Shown here piece after piece: positions 44,231-56,580 of a DNA stretch of 64,000 bases. The translations under genes and the position numbers were made by a program. A model generated the notes under the pieces. The model made no database searches, was not told the DNA's origin, and saw only the letters and a program-made list of their open reading frames with translations. The stretch covers positions 64,478,474-64,542,473 of the forward strand of contig CM038218.1 of assembly GCA_021442155.1 (NCBI GenBank). The letters run 5' to 3'. How positions within the stretch are numbered: position 1 is the first letter of the stretch; each line of letters begins with the position of its first letter. The stretch comes from Cymbidium sinense. Lineage: Eukaryota > Streptophyta > Magnoliopsida > Asparagales > Orchidaceae.

Positions 44231-45354
44231 ACTCCAAATTCTTTGAAATTTGGCCCAACCTAATTTCAAACTATTCTAAATCTGCCCACAGTGAAATCAA
44301 AGCCAAATGACCATTTTACCTCTAGGTCAAAGGATAACCTATGGCCAAATCCACTTGGAATTTGGTCATATCCTTTTCATGGCCACTTAGCCCCTGCTTA
44401 GAGGACCAAGTGGACACTAGTGGGTGTGGTGCACATGACCCAATGAGTTTGGGTCAGGTAAACCCAACCCAAGGCCAAAACTACCCACCCCGCTCAAAAT
44501 GAACACATACGAATCACTCCTCCACCACATTTAGCACATGGGAGCATCACCACTCCAGTCCAAACCCAAAACTGAATCACATGCTACTGAAAATGGCCTA
44601 ACTAACTCACTCCATAAGATCAATTTGATCAAAATGGCAAAGCTATGCTCGGCCATCTGATCCTTCTAGGGGGAGATATACTCCCCCTAATTTTACTTGA
44701 ATTACATTTATTCACATTCGATTGATGCATAGAAACTCAGAGGAAGCAATTGCAAGCTCCCCTAAAGTCTCCTAAGTTACTTTGATTTCTCCGTTCTCAA
44801 TTTCTCCAAGCCAAAAATAGGAGAGCTCAATGAATTTTCCATCTCATCCAATTCTTCCTCAAAGCTCACTTCCTCATTCAAGTACCTTGAGGGACCTAAT
44901 CGAGCTCACCCAAGTCTTCTCCCAAGTGTTCAAGCCATAGGAAGAGGGGTCTAGAACAAGGTCGCAAGCATTTAAAAGGTACTTTGATCAATAGGAAGAA
45001 TTAGTCAACCTCAAGCCCTCAAACCTTCAACAAGGCTTTCTCACTGAGAAGAAGCTACGATGGAGCACCTTGATAGCCTCCGACGAGGTATGGATCAAAA
45101 TTGAGCTTAGAAAGAATTTTCTTTGGTCCTTGTTGAAAAGAATTGTAATCCCATTGCATTTTGACTCTTAGATCTTCATCTTCTTGTATGTTGATGGTGT
45201 GGGTTCAATTTTAGCTCAATATGAGCTCAAGCTCATATTAAGCCATGGATGGTCTCTCCAGAGCTCGGGGATGAATCACCGTCCATCCCCATGTTTTGAT
45301 GGACTCTTTAATCCATGTTAAATCTGAAGGATTTAATATTGTTGGCTTGATTTT

Positions 45355-45480
45355 CATTATTCGATCTTTGACGACGAAGGGAAAGTGTAGCATCGCGCCT
45401 AACGTAGTGATTTAACAACTTAAATAATGAATCTGTCATGGAAAGCACGTCGCCGCCACCATGTGGTGGATGGGATTAAC
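45355..45480 (+). promoter_or_regulatory. Putative promoter core of LTR IV
   Basis: ATTATTCGATCTTTGACGAC (45356-45375) then a CpG-containing block with CATCGCGCCTAACG and ACGTCGCCGCCACCATG. Same place as 10249 and 30529. A clear TATA box is not seen. Confidence 0.45.
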
Positions 45481-47080
45481 TATATAATTAGTACTTAATT
45501 AAGTTTTAATCACGAATATTCAAAAATACATAACTAAATGTAAAAAATCAGAAAAATACAAACTCAAATGCATTTTGAAGATATTTCAAAGGGGAATAAT
45601 CTAAAATTATGTTTAGTTGATTTTGAACAATAAATTTTCTATAATTTAGGTTTTATTAGGAATGTAATTATATTAATTACTCCCTAATTATTCAATTAAT
45701 GAATTCCAAACTTCTTAGGTATGTTTAGTGGGATGACTTATGCTTCCCTTAATTTTCTTGTAATTTATTAATGATTTAATTAGGGTAATTGCTTGATTCA
45801 CTCCTAATTACTCTCTTAATTAATCAAAAGACTAATTAACCTATTAAACTATGATAAATTCATTAATTAAATTATTTAATTACCTTAGAATAGTAAATGG
45901 ACTTAGGGTATGAGATTAGAGTCCTCTCCCAAATCTTTTACCCCAAAGTTTATTTCTTTTGGATAAAAATCTAATTAAGGTACAAATTAATTAAATAGTT
46001 TAATCACTTAATTGAATGGCTTAATAAATCAAAATTTTAAAATCAAATCAATCTGAACTTAATCAACTCCTTCTTGGTTAGATGCTTAGGTGTTCAATAA
46101 CCTAAGAAACTTAAGGAAATCATATCTAACTCATATGTGTGGGAAAGGTTATGAAAGTACTTAAATTAAATCTTTAGCTTAATTAATCATTAATTATGAT
46201 CCAAATGCATTAGGCCCCTTTCTTTCTTAGGTGCATTGCTAATTTAAATTCCTTGTGATTTTATGTCATACATTGGCTCATAATTATTTGGTTAAATATG
46301 TTAAAGTGGTGTAGGTAAGGGGTAATTAATGAACTTAATGTACACCTTAACCTAAACAAAATATAAAATCAATCTAATGGTTCTAAAATTAAACTAAAAT
46401 AATACAAATATGTGGGAAATGGGTTAGGACCAGCAAACCTTCTCACATTTTCTACATTCAAATCAAACTCAAAACAAGATTAAAATTTCCTTAAACCAAC
46501 ATTGATTCACTTTAAATAAATCTTAATCCATAAGATTGTCTTTAGGAATTAATTTGGGTGAGTGAAGTTACATGCTTTCATCACTTTATTTCTTTCCTAG
46601 CATGCTAAATGTGTATGTCATATGAAAATCATGCGTTCATATCTTTTGAGAAATCAAATTAAAGTGAAATATTTTTTATGTCAAATTACATGTTTTGGCT
46701 AAAGTAAGAATATGAATGGCTATTATTATTACTAAACCTAAAATTATTTTCAAACTTTATAAATAAAACATTATAACTAAAAGGTATGCTACTTATAATT
46801 ATTTATAAGCTTGCATGTGAGTATAATATAAGGTGTGCATTGAGTGACTTTCCTTCTCTTCTTTTTTAACATAGTTTTGAATAGGATTTGCAAAGTGTAT
46901 AGTTCATTTGAAAAGAACACAACACTTTCTTAAATTTATTCCTATTCACTCTATGTCATCAATTAAGAAGGATATTCATACTTGCACACATAAATTAAAC
47001 AACCAATAAATTAAACAAACACAAACTTTTTGCATGATTCTTTTTCCATTCATTTGTTTTTGTACATGCACATGTATTTA

Positions 47081-47166
47081 AGAAAGTGGTATATTAGTCT
47101 GGACATCCCGAGTTGTGAGACTTTAAGTAGCCCCAAGTAGGTCTTGTACCTTACACCCTTGGTGTA
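47081..47166 (+). promoter_or_regulatory. Conserved 88-bp LTR block, LTR IV copy
   Basis: AAGAAAGTGGTATATTAGTC, then TTTAAGTAGCCCCAAGTAGG and GTCTTGTACCTTACACCC. Confidence 0.6.
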
Positions 47167-50100
47167 AAAAATAATGGTGTCATACTCACTTATTCCTTTC
47201 ATACATGTAAATGTGCATATGAATAATGGATAAAAGAATCCCTCTTTTTTTTACATAACAATATCATGCATCATAAAAACATTCCAAATTTCCTTAAGCA
47301 AACCCTCTTAGCATTCATCATTAAGGTGTGCTAAATATTTCCATTTGCATGTATAGATATGCTTAGGATTCATCCATATGCATATTACATATGTTGGAAA
47401 GAAATAAAGTATTGTGTGTTTTGTGATAGTAATTTACTTTACTTAATCTTAAAATGTCATTCTTTTTTAATAAGTTTATTTAGAAAAAATCTAAACTTAG
47501 ATTAATCAAAACATATAATAAAACATTCACTAAACAAAAGTCAATAATGAATCTACCTTAAAATTACTTTAAGGGGAAAGAGAGAAGTTCTCTTCTTCTC
47601 TTTACAACACTTAGTAATTAATTGTAGGTTCATTCAAACCTAATCAAATCATAAAATCAACCAAATCAACTAAATCACTTAAATGAAATCACACTCTAAG
47701 TTGAACTCTTTCACACTTAGAAAACTCTAACTTTAAAGCCAAGCTGAGACATACCACACAAACTTTAAATAGCACACACATTAGGCTAAGTCACCATTTC
47801 TAGTCTTATGTTTGGGCGGTCCATGGTTTGATGTTTGCTTTTATTTTGTGATGTGATATTTTAGTCTGGATGTTAGGGTGTATGTGCATAGACTGAATGA
47901 TTGAGCGATCTTAGTCTAATCATTATCTTCTGTAGGGGATTGTGCTTAAGGGACGCCATAATAAAAATATATATAAATGCTTTTACTGTCAGGTTTCTTA
48001 TACCCCTAAGCATAATCCAAAAATAGGTCAAGTTGACTTCGTTACCCATGTGTTGGGTGCTAAGTCTAATTTATTCATATACATGCTTGAGATTGTATGG
48101 TTCATTTAGCTAATCTCTATTTTGCAAGTTTTGGTTAGATTCCATTTTTCCCATTTTCATGTAATTTTACACTTAAGATTTGGAATGATCGTTATGAGGG
48201 ATTATAATGAACATTGGTTATAAGACTATGTCTTATGTACAATGTGAAGCCTTTAGAGCAACCACATTCCAACAAATTAAAAGAAGCAAGAAGAAAGAAG
48301 AAAGAAAGATGAAAGAAGAATGAAGAAATGAAGAATGAAGAATGAAGACCCCCATAATAATGAATTCCTTCTTGATTGTAATTTATTCATTTGTAATCTA
48401 GGTTGTATAAGGGTAGAGCTTGGCTACCCAATTTATTTTGAGTTTGTGAGGTGGAGCCCGACCACAAATGGTCTCTTATTCTTTTGTGCTAGCTTTACAA
48501 ATTGATTGATGTTTATTTAGCTTATGCATTAAGATGACATCTTTTTCTAGTTTCATCCTTGCTTTGATGTATGGCTTGGATGATGATTAGGCTCTCAGGA
48601 AAATAAATTTTCTATCTAATTAATCAATTCAAAACTAAAATTTAAATAACTCATAACCTCACCTAAAGCTTAGGCTATAAAGCAAGATAAAAGATTTAGC
48701 AACCCCTTAGTTGGATGTTATATTTTCTTTCTCGCATCATGCATAAAAAGTATTTTATTTCAATCTTGATTTGGAGGGCTTTCATCCGTGCTAGAGAACT
48801 TGGCTTGACCTTTGAGAGCCATGATGAAAATACACCTCCTTTCTTGCTGATTTTGGCCCATCATTCAATTTTCATGCATTAAGCATATGAATCCTATAAG
48901 CCTGTGTCAAATCAATAGTCCAAAATGAAAATAAAATGTAATAAAATTTGCATTAGATTTAAGTCATTAATCATGCCCTACATGATATAGTCTCTTAAGG
49001 AGTGTGTTTAAGGACTTAGTCTCTTTCTAAATAAATAGTTTAGCTATCTTGCAAAAGCATATAACTTGTATACATGTATTTAAAATCATAGGAGGAGTTA
49101 GTTTGCGGCCACCCCCAGGTGATTCTAAGTCCAACAATTGGGTGGTTTATCCTCTCTTGTGGAGGTAAACTAAATACCCATTTTTGCCTTAGATTTAGGA
49201 CATGCTTTGGCCCTCGTCAAAGCTCCCTAGATTTAGATTCTAAGGTTGCTTCTCCCCTTTGCAGGCTACAAGCATAAATCCTCACCTCTTAGGCATTTTC
49301 ACGATCTAGTGTCATGGAATTGTAAGTCCTAGATTTCTAACAAAAGTTCAACTCAAACACTAAGTCCCCTCAATTTCAAAAATATAAAGCCCAATCATAG
49401 GATAGTTTGGGATGCTTACTATGCTTCTTAGTATCCTAAGCATCCCCTACTTATCTTCATTTGGCCGATAATAACTCTTTTCTCTTGATCAGTCTCACTT
49501 GATCTTCTAAAAATAAATCAATCGATTGATAGTCCTACCTTCAAAATCTTTAGAGATAATGATCATTTACCTTAATCGAGAGTATTCTTAAAGAACCTTG
49601 TTCTTTAGGATGCAATTAACTATGGGGGGTTGACTCCATAGGGAACTTAACGAACCTGAGTTAAAATAAACTCTACTTTACTTTTTCATGTAAAATAGGG
49701 GAAGAATCTCTGGTACATTTTGAAGACCCATAGTCCTTAGGAGTCCTTATGATTATTAGTGTTTTCTCTAGAATAGAGAAAAGAAATGACACTACATAGA
49801 GTTTAGGAAAATTTTATTTAGATGACCAAGTACGTCATTAAGGAATAAACATATTATCTCAAAGATAAACATGCTCTCCTATAATGGATTTGGTCATTTC
49901 AATAAAAGACTCATAAAGTTAATGGGTCTTGTGTACCAGAGTATTTTCTCCTGAACTATGTGAAAAAGTAGAATGGTTTATTTAATTCTAGGATCATGGT
50001 TCCCTATAAAGAAAAGCCTCTATAGTTAATTACATCTTAGAATACTCATTAAAAAATAAATAAATGGTTATTTCTAAAGACTACTAAGGTAGCTTTCAAA

Positions 50101-53100
50101 GGATTGATTTTGGAAAAATCAATTAGGAGAGGTCCATATTGGAGAGAGTTATTTTTAATAGTCAAATGGGAAAGATGACAAAATGTCTATTGATACTGAG
50201 ATGCCCAGTAGACATTTCATCTATCCTATGATTGGGTTTCAAATTTGGGATTTAATTTTAGAATTCAAGTTATCATTTTCTTAGAAATTTAAAGCTTAAA
50301 TTCTAGCAGCACAAGACTGCAGAAATGCCTAGAGTTGAAGACTTATTCCTAAAAAGGATGCTTCAGAACCTAGTCTACAGGCACTTCTGACACATGTCAG
50401 ATGCTCTACCTAGTTCTATGCTTGGGAATCATTATTCATTCTCCTCACTTTAGGGAACTAGCCTATCATTGACTCTTCTAGACTTATAATCTTCCTGGAC
50501 AAGGCTGTCAGCTAACACCACCTAAACACATTTTAAAACCATGAGGCTAAGCAATATGAATGCAAAATGGCTGGGTTATTATAATTTTAGAAAAGAAATC
50601 TATGAACCTAGACTTACTCCATAATCCCTAAGATCATGTAGAGTATGAAGATGCACCTAACTAATTCATATTTTTTAGATTTTTATAATTTTTGACACAG
50701 GATTCATTTAGGTCATAGGAATATAATTTTATGCCTAATGCATGCAGTTAGAAAAGATTATAGGCTAAATCAGAATAGAAGAAGGTGTGCTTCCATCATA
50801 GGCTCTCAAAGGTCAAGTGTAGGTTCTTTGGCAAGGATGGAAGTCCTTCATTAATCAAGAGTGAAATAATATGATTTATGCATGATATTAAAACATCCAG
50901 CTAAGGAGTTGCTACATATTTTATCTTACTTTAATCTTAGGTTTTCATATGAACATTATGAGTTGTATTTATTTTTATATTTCAATTGATTTAGTTGGAA
51001 AAAAAATTTAGTTTATCCTATGAGCCTACGCCCAGGCATTCATCACAGCATAAACATAGCACAGAAAGAAACCTAAGAAAAGCAAGTTATTTCTATTATG
51101 CACCTAAAATAAATCAAGCCAAATTAAATTATATAAGAAAAAAGCCAATGTAGCTGGGTACTATTATACACCCCTGAAGAAAGAAAAAGGGCAACCGAGT
51201 TCTACCCTTATATAACCCGACCTTGAACTACAAGTTTAGATCTATGAGTCTTCTTTCCAAGAAAGTCTCCTTCTTTAGGGACTTCCATCGGGCTCCACAG
51301 GACCACCACACCATCTCTCTGGTTGGGTAATCCTAGACCCCATAGATCCTAACCTTATTCTAAGCTCAAATTTACATTTAGAATTCAAAAATAAATCATA
51401 TGCCCTGCAAAATAGATGTTAGGAAATACACACATCACACAAAGCAGTTTATATTTCATAAACATACGGGCTTAGCATTAGTTGCTTGCCAAGCCTAGCT
51501 ATCATATGAACTATGTTAAGGGATTTTCAGTACGTGCAAGCAAATAATAATTTTATGATTTATTTATCACAGTGATCCCTTTAACATAGTCTCCTGCAGA
51601 AAATAGTGTTAAATCTAAAAAGAATGCCCTAACATCTAGTCTAATGAACAAATAAGCCTTGGCATCCAGTCTAAAGCAACACACCACACAGACATGTGAA
51701 GCACAGCACAACATATCACAGGAGATTAAAAGAAAATCATAGAATGATCTAACCTAAATCTAGAGTCCATGACTAAAGTAATCTAGTGTGTGTGTGGGGG
51801 GTTTGTGGCTTGAGCTCCTTTAAGTTCAAGTTTAAATTTGAAGTTTGATTTTGTTTAATTTTTACCTTTGGGTGGTTTCAATTCAAATAGTTTAGTGATT
51901 TAATTCCCATTTTTATGTTCATTCTATTTGGTTAAAGTGATATTTAAATTTTCAAGAATTAAAAATAAAATGAATTTCATTTTTAGGTGAAACTCACTTT
52001 ATTCCACATCCTAAATCCTAATGAGATTTCTAAAATTCTAATTAAGATCCCTAAGTATCTTAATTAATTTCTTTGATGTTATTTATGTTTGGATTTGATT
52101 TATGTTTCTTTTCTTTTTAGATTTGATTTGAATTATTTCATTTGTTCGAATTACTTTGTTTGATTTAATTTGTTCGGTTTATTTCATTTTTGAATTAAGC
52201 TATGTGGATTTTATTTGATTTGGTTTATGTTAATTTAAAGAGTTTAAATTTATTCAATTTAACTTAAGTTATTAAATTATGTGTTTGTGAGCTTAAGGTT
52301 TAAGATTATTAATGAAATAGTACCTTAAGTTTATTCATGGATTATGCTTAACCTAAAGTACTTAGTTAAATTATTTGATCTGATTTAATTAACCTAGGTT
52401 TTAGATTCATTATTTAAATTTATTAGAGATGAATGATTTTATTAAACTTCATTGATTCAAAGGTTAATATTTAAGTTAATTAATAATTTTATTAACCTAA
52501 AGTTTTATTTCATTAACCTAAGATTGAATTTAATCACTTTAATTGACTTAGGATATTTAGAGAGAAGTTTCTTAAAAGTTTTCTGATGTTTGATAGAGAT
52601 TAGTTAGAATTACCACTTTATTTAATAGGTTAATTAATTTCCTTAACTCAATATTTCATTAACATTGACCTAGGGATTTAGAAATTTGAAAACTTTAAAT
52701 CCAAAGATCATTTGGGCTTGAAATATTTCTAGAAAGTAGGGTTACATGCTAATTTTATATCCCTAAAGTTTCAACTTGATTAGAGATGTAATTAGGGTGT
52801 AATTGAGGTCTTAATTATTTCATTAAAATTTAAATTAAGCCTAATTTATTAATATTCATTAAGGGATGTTATTTTTCACATATTCTTCACTAAAATACCT
52901 TTCTAATAAGGGCTTATTCATAATTTTTTGGCTAACTAGTTGATTTACTATGATTTAATTAAGCTCAAATTATTTAATTAATTTATTTAATTCTTTTAAT
53001 TACCTAATTAAGTTAATTAATGACTTATTATTTTCAGATAGGTTTAATTAAGTTTAATTAGTGTTATAATATTCATTAATATTTATTATGTTGATTTAAG

Positions 53101-53489
53101 GTTGTTTCATTAAAGTTTTCTAATTATTTCATTAAGGGTTAATTAATTTATTTAATTACAAGGTTAACATATGAAATTTCAATTTCCCTTGAATTCAGAG
53201 AAATAAATCCCCAAAAAAGCACCTAAGGTGTATTTTATGCTTAATTTCATTTTTCCAAAGTTTCAAATTAATTGGATTATTAATTTAAGAGTAATTATGA
53301 TTTACTATTTTTCAATTAAACCCAAATTAAGGAAAAAATAATAAAATTGGGATTTTAATTTCTATGGATTCCTCTCATCAAGATGAGTTAGTAGAGCTTT
53401 TATTTGTAATTTTTGATTTATATTTGATTTTATATGATTTGTAGAAGTTTTTTGCTAAATTATTTAAATTATTATTTAATAGAGTTTAA

Positions 53490-53715
53490 CAATTTTTAAG
53501 TGGGGGGTCTGCGGCATCCCATGTAAAGGCACGCATGTATGCGCCACCGTGGTACATATGGGTTGGTCCGTGTGGTACCACAGCATCGCATCAACGTAGT
53601 TCAAAACTCGAGATCTCCTACGGACCATCCGATCAAAGATCGAATCTGATCAATCCGCGCTTTCTATAAATCGATCGCTTGTCTAGATCTGGGTTGTCCA
53701 ATATAAATATATGGA
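53490..53715 (-). promoter_or_regulatory. Putative promoter core of element V
   Basis: On minus: TATATTTATATTGG (from 53713), then about 70 bp on ATTCGATCTTTGATCGGATG (53645-53626), then a GC-richer block with CACGGTGGCGCATACATGCG. Same motif and order as in elements II and IV although the U3 in front is different. Confidence 0.5.
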
Positions 53716-54820
53716 TTGGATGGCGAAGAGATTGTCTCCTTCAATTCCTACAGGAGCCAAGGACCGTTGATAGTATTTTCCTAATATCTTTTGATATAGG
53801 TAATGAAATCACATGATTTCAAGTGATATATGATCGTTGAAAGAAATCCTATGATTCTATAATGTTGGATCGTATTGAAGATTGCATTTCCTATTAAACC
53901 AACCATAACTAAATTTGTTAAGAAAAAGCTTAAGGTCAATAATGGCATACCTCGATTTGTTAGACAATTGGCCTTACATTTGATCCTAGAGCTTCAAATG
54001 CTTGAACCGAGCTTGCTTGCCAAAGAAATTAGGTTAATTTCTTATTGATTGCTCCCTAGACAACCCTTGAGTGCTTTTTTGGCTTTGATGGTTTGTAGTG
54101 GTAAAGGACACTTGGGGGGAGGAGGAACCTTCATTTAGCTTTGATTTTGTTGTGAGAAGGTGTGTGTGTGCTCAATTTTCCTTGGGGAAGTCTCTCTTCT
54201 AGTTTTCCTATATGGCCGAGAGCCTTATCTTCCTATTTTTCTCTTTTTTTTCTTTCTTTCTCTCCTCCTTGGTTAGCTAATATTAGGCAAACTTGAGGTT
54301 TGCACCTTTGCCTTAATTGTCTTCTCTACTATTGAAGGCAGCCATTCTTTTAAGAGGTAGCTTTTGTTTTCTTCCTCATGGAGTAGGTAAGATTGCATGG
54401 GAAAAGAAATATTTTTTATTTGTCTTTCTTTGAATTAAACCATGAAGCCAGTCATCTAAAAGTAATTTAATTTAACTTATTCTTTAAATCATAATGCAAT
54501 TAATGGTCAATTGCATTATGATTTGATTAAATTATGAGTTGATTGTAAATTTAATTTTATTTTAACCCATTTAGCTTAAATGGGTTATGTATGATTCCAT
54601 ATGAGTTCAAATGATCAATTTGATTCAAATGGAATGGGTTTGGATCTTTTCATTTATTTTAATTTGATCAAATTGAAAGTTTGGATTGATTCTTTCCACA
54701 CCAAATGGATTAGAATAAACTCATAAAAATTTTCTAGGACACTATGTGAGGTGTCCTAAGCATTAAATTAGGAGATTCCTATTTGAGAATAGGAATTCCT
54801 AATTTCTAATTTCAAATTGA

Positions 54821-54850
54821 TGTTAACCTCATTCAAAAATAAGGTTAACA
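54821..54850 (-). repeat. LTR terminal inverted repeat of element V
   Basis: TGTTAACCT arms pair with AGGTTAACA across an AT-rich loop. Arm sequence differs from that at 6890 but the pairing is kept. Confidence 0.75.
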
Positions 54851-55079
54851 AATGGACACCCAATATGTGTAGTGGATTAATTAAAATACACTGCACATAT
54901 TGGTGTTGACCAAATTGATCAACACACAAGTATAAACTTGGAGTTCCAATTCATGATTTTGATTTTAGATTTAGAATTTTGTTTTGATTTCGATTGTGAA
55001 AGATAGGTATATGTATACCTATCTTTTTTTTTGGAGTGTGATTCATTCTTAGAAACTTAACTTTCATTAAGTTCCAGAA
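54851..55079 (-). other. Junction between tail and 3' LTR of element V
   Basis: On minus it contains GTTGATCAATTTGGTCAACA and CACCAATATG just ahead of the LTR, matching 27245-27270 in element II. No polypurine tract is evident. No gene. Confidence 0.6.
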
Positions 55080-56580
55080 TGGAGAGGAATGTTATTAGGA
55101 GTAGACCCAAAGAATGGTCTAACCCTAATGCAATCACTATGCTCAAGAAAGATGCCTTCAGGGGACTTACTCTTACTTAAGAATAGTGGTGATCCATGTG
55201 ATTAGCTAATAAGATGGGGTCGTAAGAACATAACTCATCCTAGTTAGCTGAAAAGAAGAGAGGAGCCTTTAAAGAGATTATCCAATCCTCAAAAGCTATC
55301 TTGGGGAAAAGAGGCTTGAAATGCTTGATCGTTATCAATAGCACTTTGACTTCTAAACAAGGGTCATATGGACTTGATCCTATTTGAGTAGTCTAAGGAA
55401 ATGGGGCCTTCAATGGCTTGATTCCATTTCTTAAAAGTTTGAATAAAAATTTAACTAGGGGACTTACTCCTATGTGATTAGCTAATAAGATGGGGGTTAA
55501 GGGCATGATCCATCTTAATTAATTGAAAAGAGGAGAGGGGTCCTTAAAGACATGATCCAATCCTCAAAATAGAATACCAACTGGGGACTTACTCTGATGT
55601 GATTAGCTAATAAGATGGGGTCATTATGGGCATAATCCATCCTAATTAGCTGAAAAGAGGAAAGGGGTCCTTAAATATATGATCCAATCCTTAGAATAGG
55701 ATGCCAACTGGGGATTTACTCCTATATGATTAGCTAATAAGATGGGGTCGTTAAGGGCATGATCCATCCTAATTAGCTAAAAAGAGGAGAGGGTCCTAAA
55801 GACATGATCCACCCTCAAAATAGATGTCAAGTACTAGCAATACGTAACCGAATTAGATAAGATGGGGCCATTAAGGCATGATCCATCTTAAAAGAGAGGG
55901 GTCCTTAAAGACATGATCCAATCCCCAAAATAGGATGCCAATGAGACTTACTCTATGATTAGAAAGAATGCCGAGGGACTTATATCTTTCGCTATTAGAA
56001 AGGGGTCATAAAGACTTAATCCAATCTAACTCATCTAACATGAAAGGGCCTTGATGGCTTGATCCATTCATGTACACAAAAGTAGGATGCCGGCGGGACT
56101 TACAGGTGATTAGAAAGAATGCCGGGACTTATATCTTCTAGCTATTAGAAAGGGGTCATAAAGACTTGATCCAATCTAACTCATGTAACATGAAAGGACG
56201 ATGGCTTTATCCAATCATGTACACAAAGTTGGATGCTTTACTTACTCCTTGGTGATTAGAAAGAATGCCACTTGGGACTTATATCGGCATTAGAAAGGGT
56301 AAAAGACTTGATCCAATCTAACTCGCCTGTGTAACATGAAAGGGGCCTTGATGGCTTCATCCAATCATGTACATAAAAGTAAGATGGAGCCACGAAGGGC
56401 TTGCTTCAAACCTACAAAGATAGTTTTCATATGGTGCACAAGGCTAGAAGGAGAAAGGTGCCAAAGAGGGCTTGCCATCTCAAATCATGTATAGGTGCCA
56501 CAAAAGGCTTACTCCCAACCTAAATGATATGGAAGGAAAAGGGGTCAAAGTGACTTATTCCTAATCCCCAAATGTTTTGA
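55080..56580 (-). repeat. 3' tail of element V: tandem hairpin-type repeats
   Basis: Given in + orientation: units share a core GGGGTC(C/A)TTAAAGACATGAT or GGGCCTTGATGGCTTGAT, flanked by arms that pair. Arms differ between units, e.g. AGCTAATAAGATGG with CCATCCTAATTAGCT, GAGGAGAGG with CCAATCCTC, CATGAAAGG with CCATTCATG, GACTTCTAAACAAGG with CCTATTTGAGTAGTC. Longer periods of about 120-150 bp overlie these (GGGGACTTACTCCTATGTGA at about 55457 and variants near 55580 and 55705). Homologous, more decayed tails are at 24546-27309 and 37741-38758. Confidence 0.8.

Larger units (their letters stand above)
42309..49753 (+). mobile_element. Element IV: 5' LTR (7.45 kb seen), cut by element V
   Basis: Starts TGTTGACCTCATTTTTAG at 42309; GTCCT just before may be the target duplication. 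It is collinear with the LTRs of II up to 'ggagtccttat' (position equal to about 34795, some 200 bp before the LTR end), where element V intervenes. It is noticeably more diverged from II than II's LTRs are from each other. It has a single 180-bp AT unit but a 183-bp tandem duplication at 42851-43217. The rest of element IV, including the primer site and any coding region, must lie beyond the window. Confidence 0.88.
49754..54850 (-). repeat. 3' LTR of element V (5.1 kb, short-U3 type)
   Basis: On minus it starts TGTTAACCTTATTTTTGAAT at 54850 and ends near 49754. The last part aligns with the ends of the other LTRs (primer-proximal 'gaagaatctctgg' region, conserved 'aagctccctag' type blocks). 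Between LTR start and promoter core it has only about 1.2 kb, against 3.4 kb in element II; neither the TTGACY field nor the 88-bp block was found. No gene is present. Confidence 0.85.
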
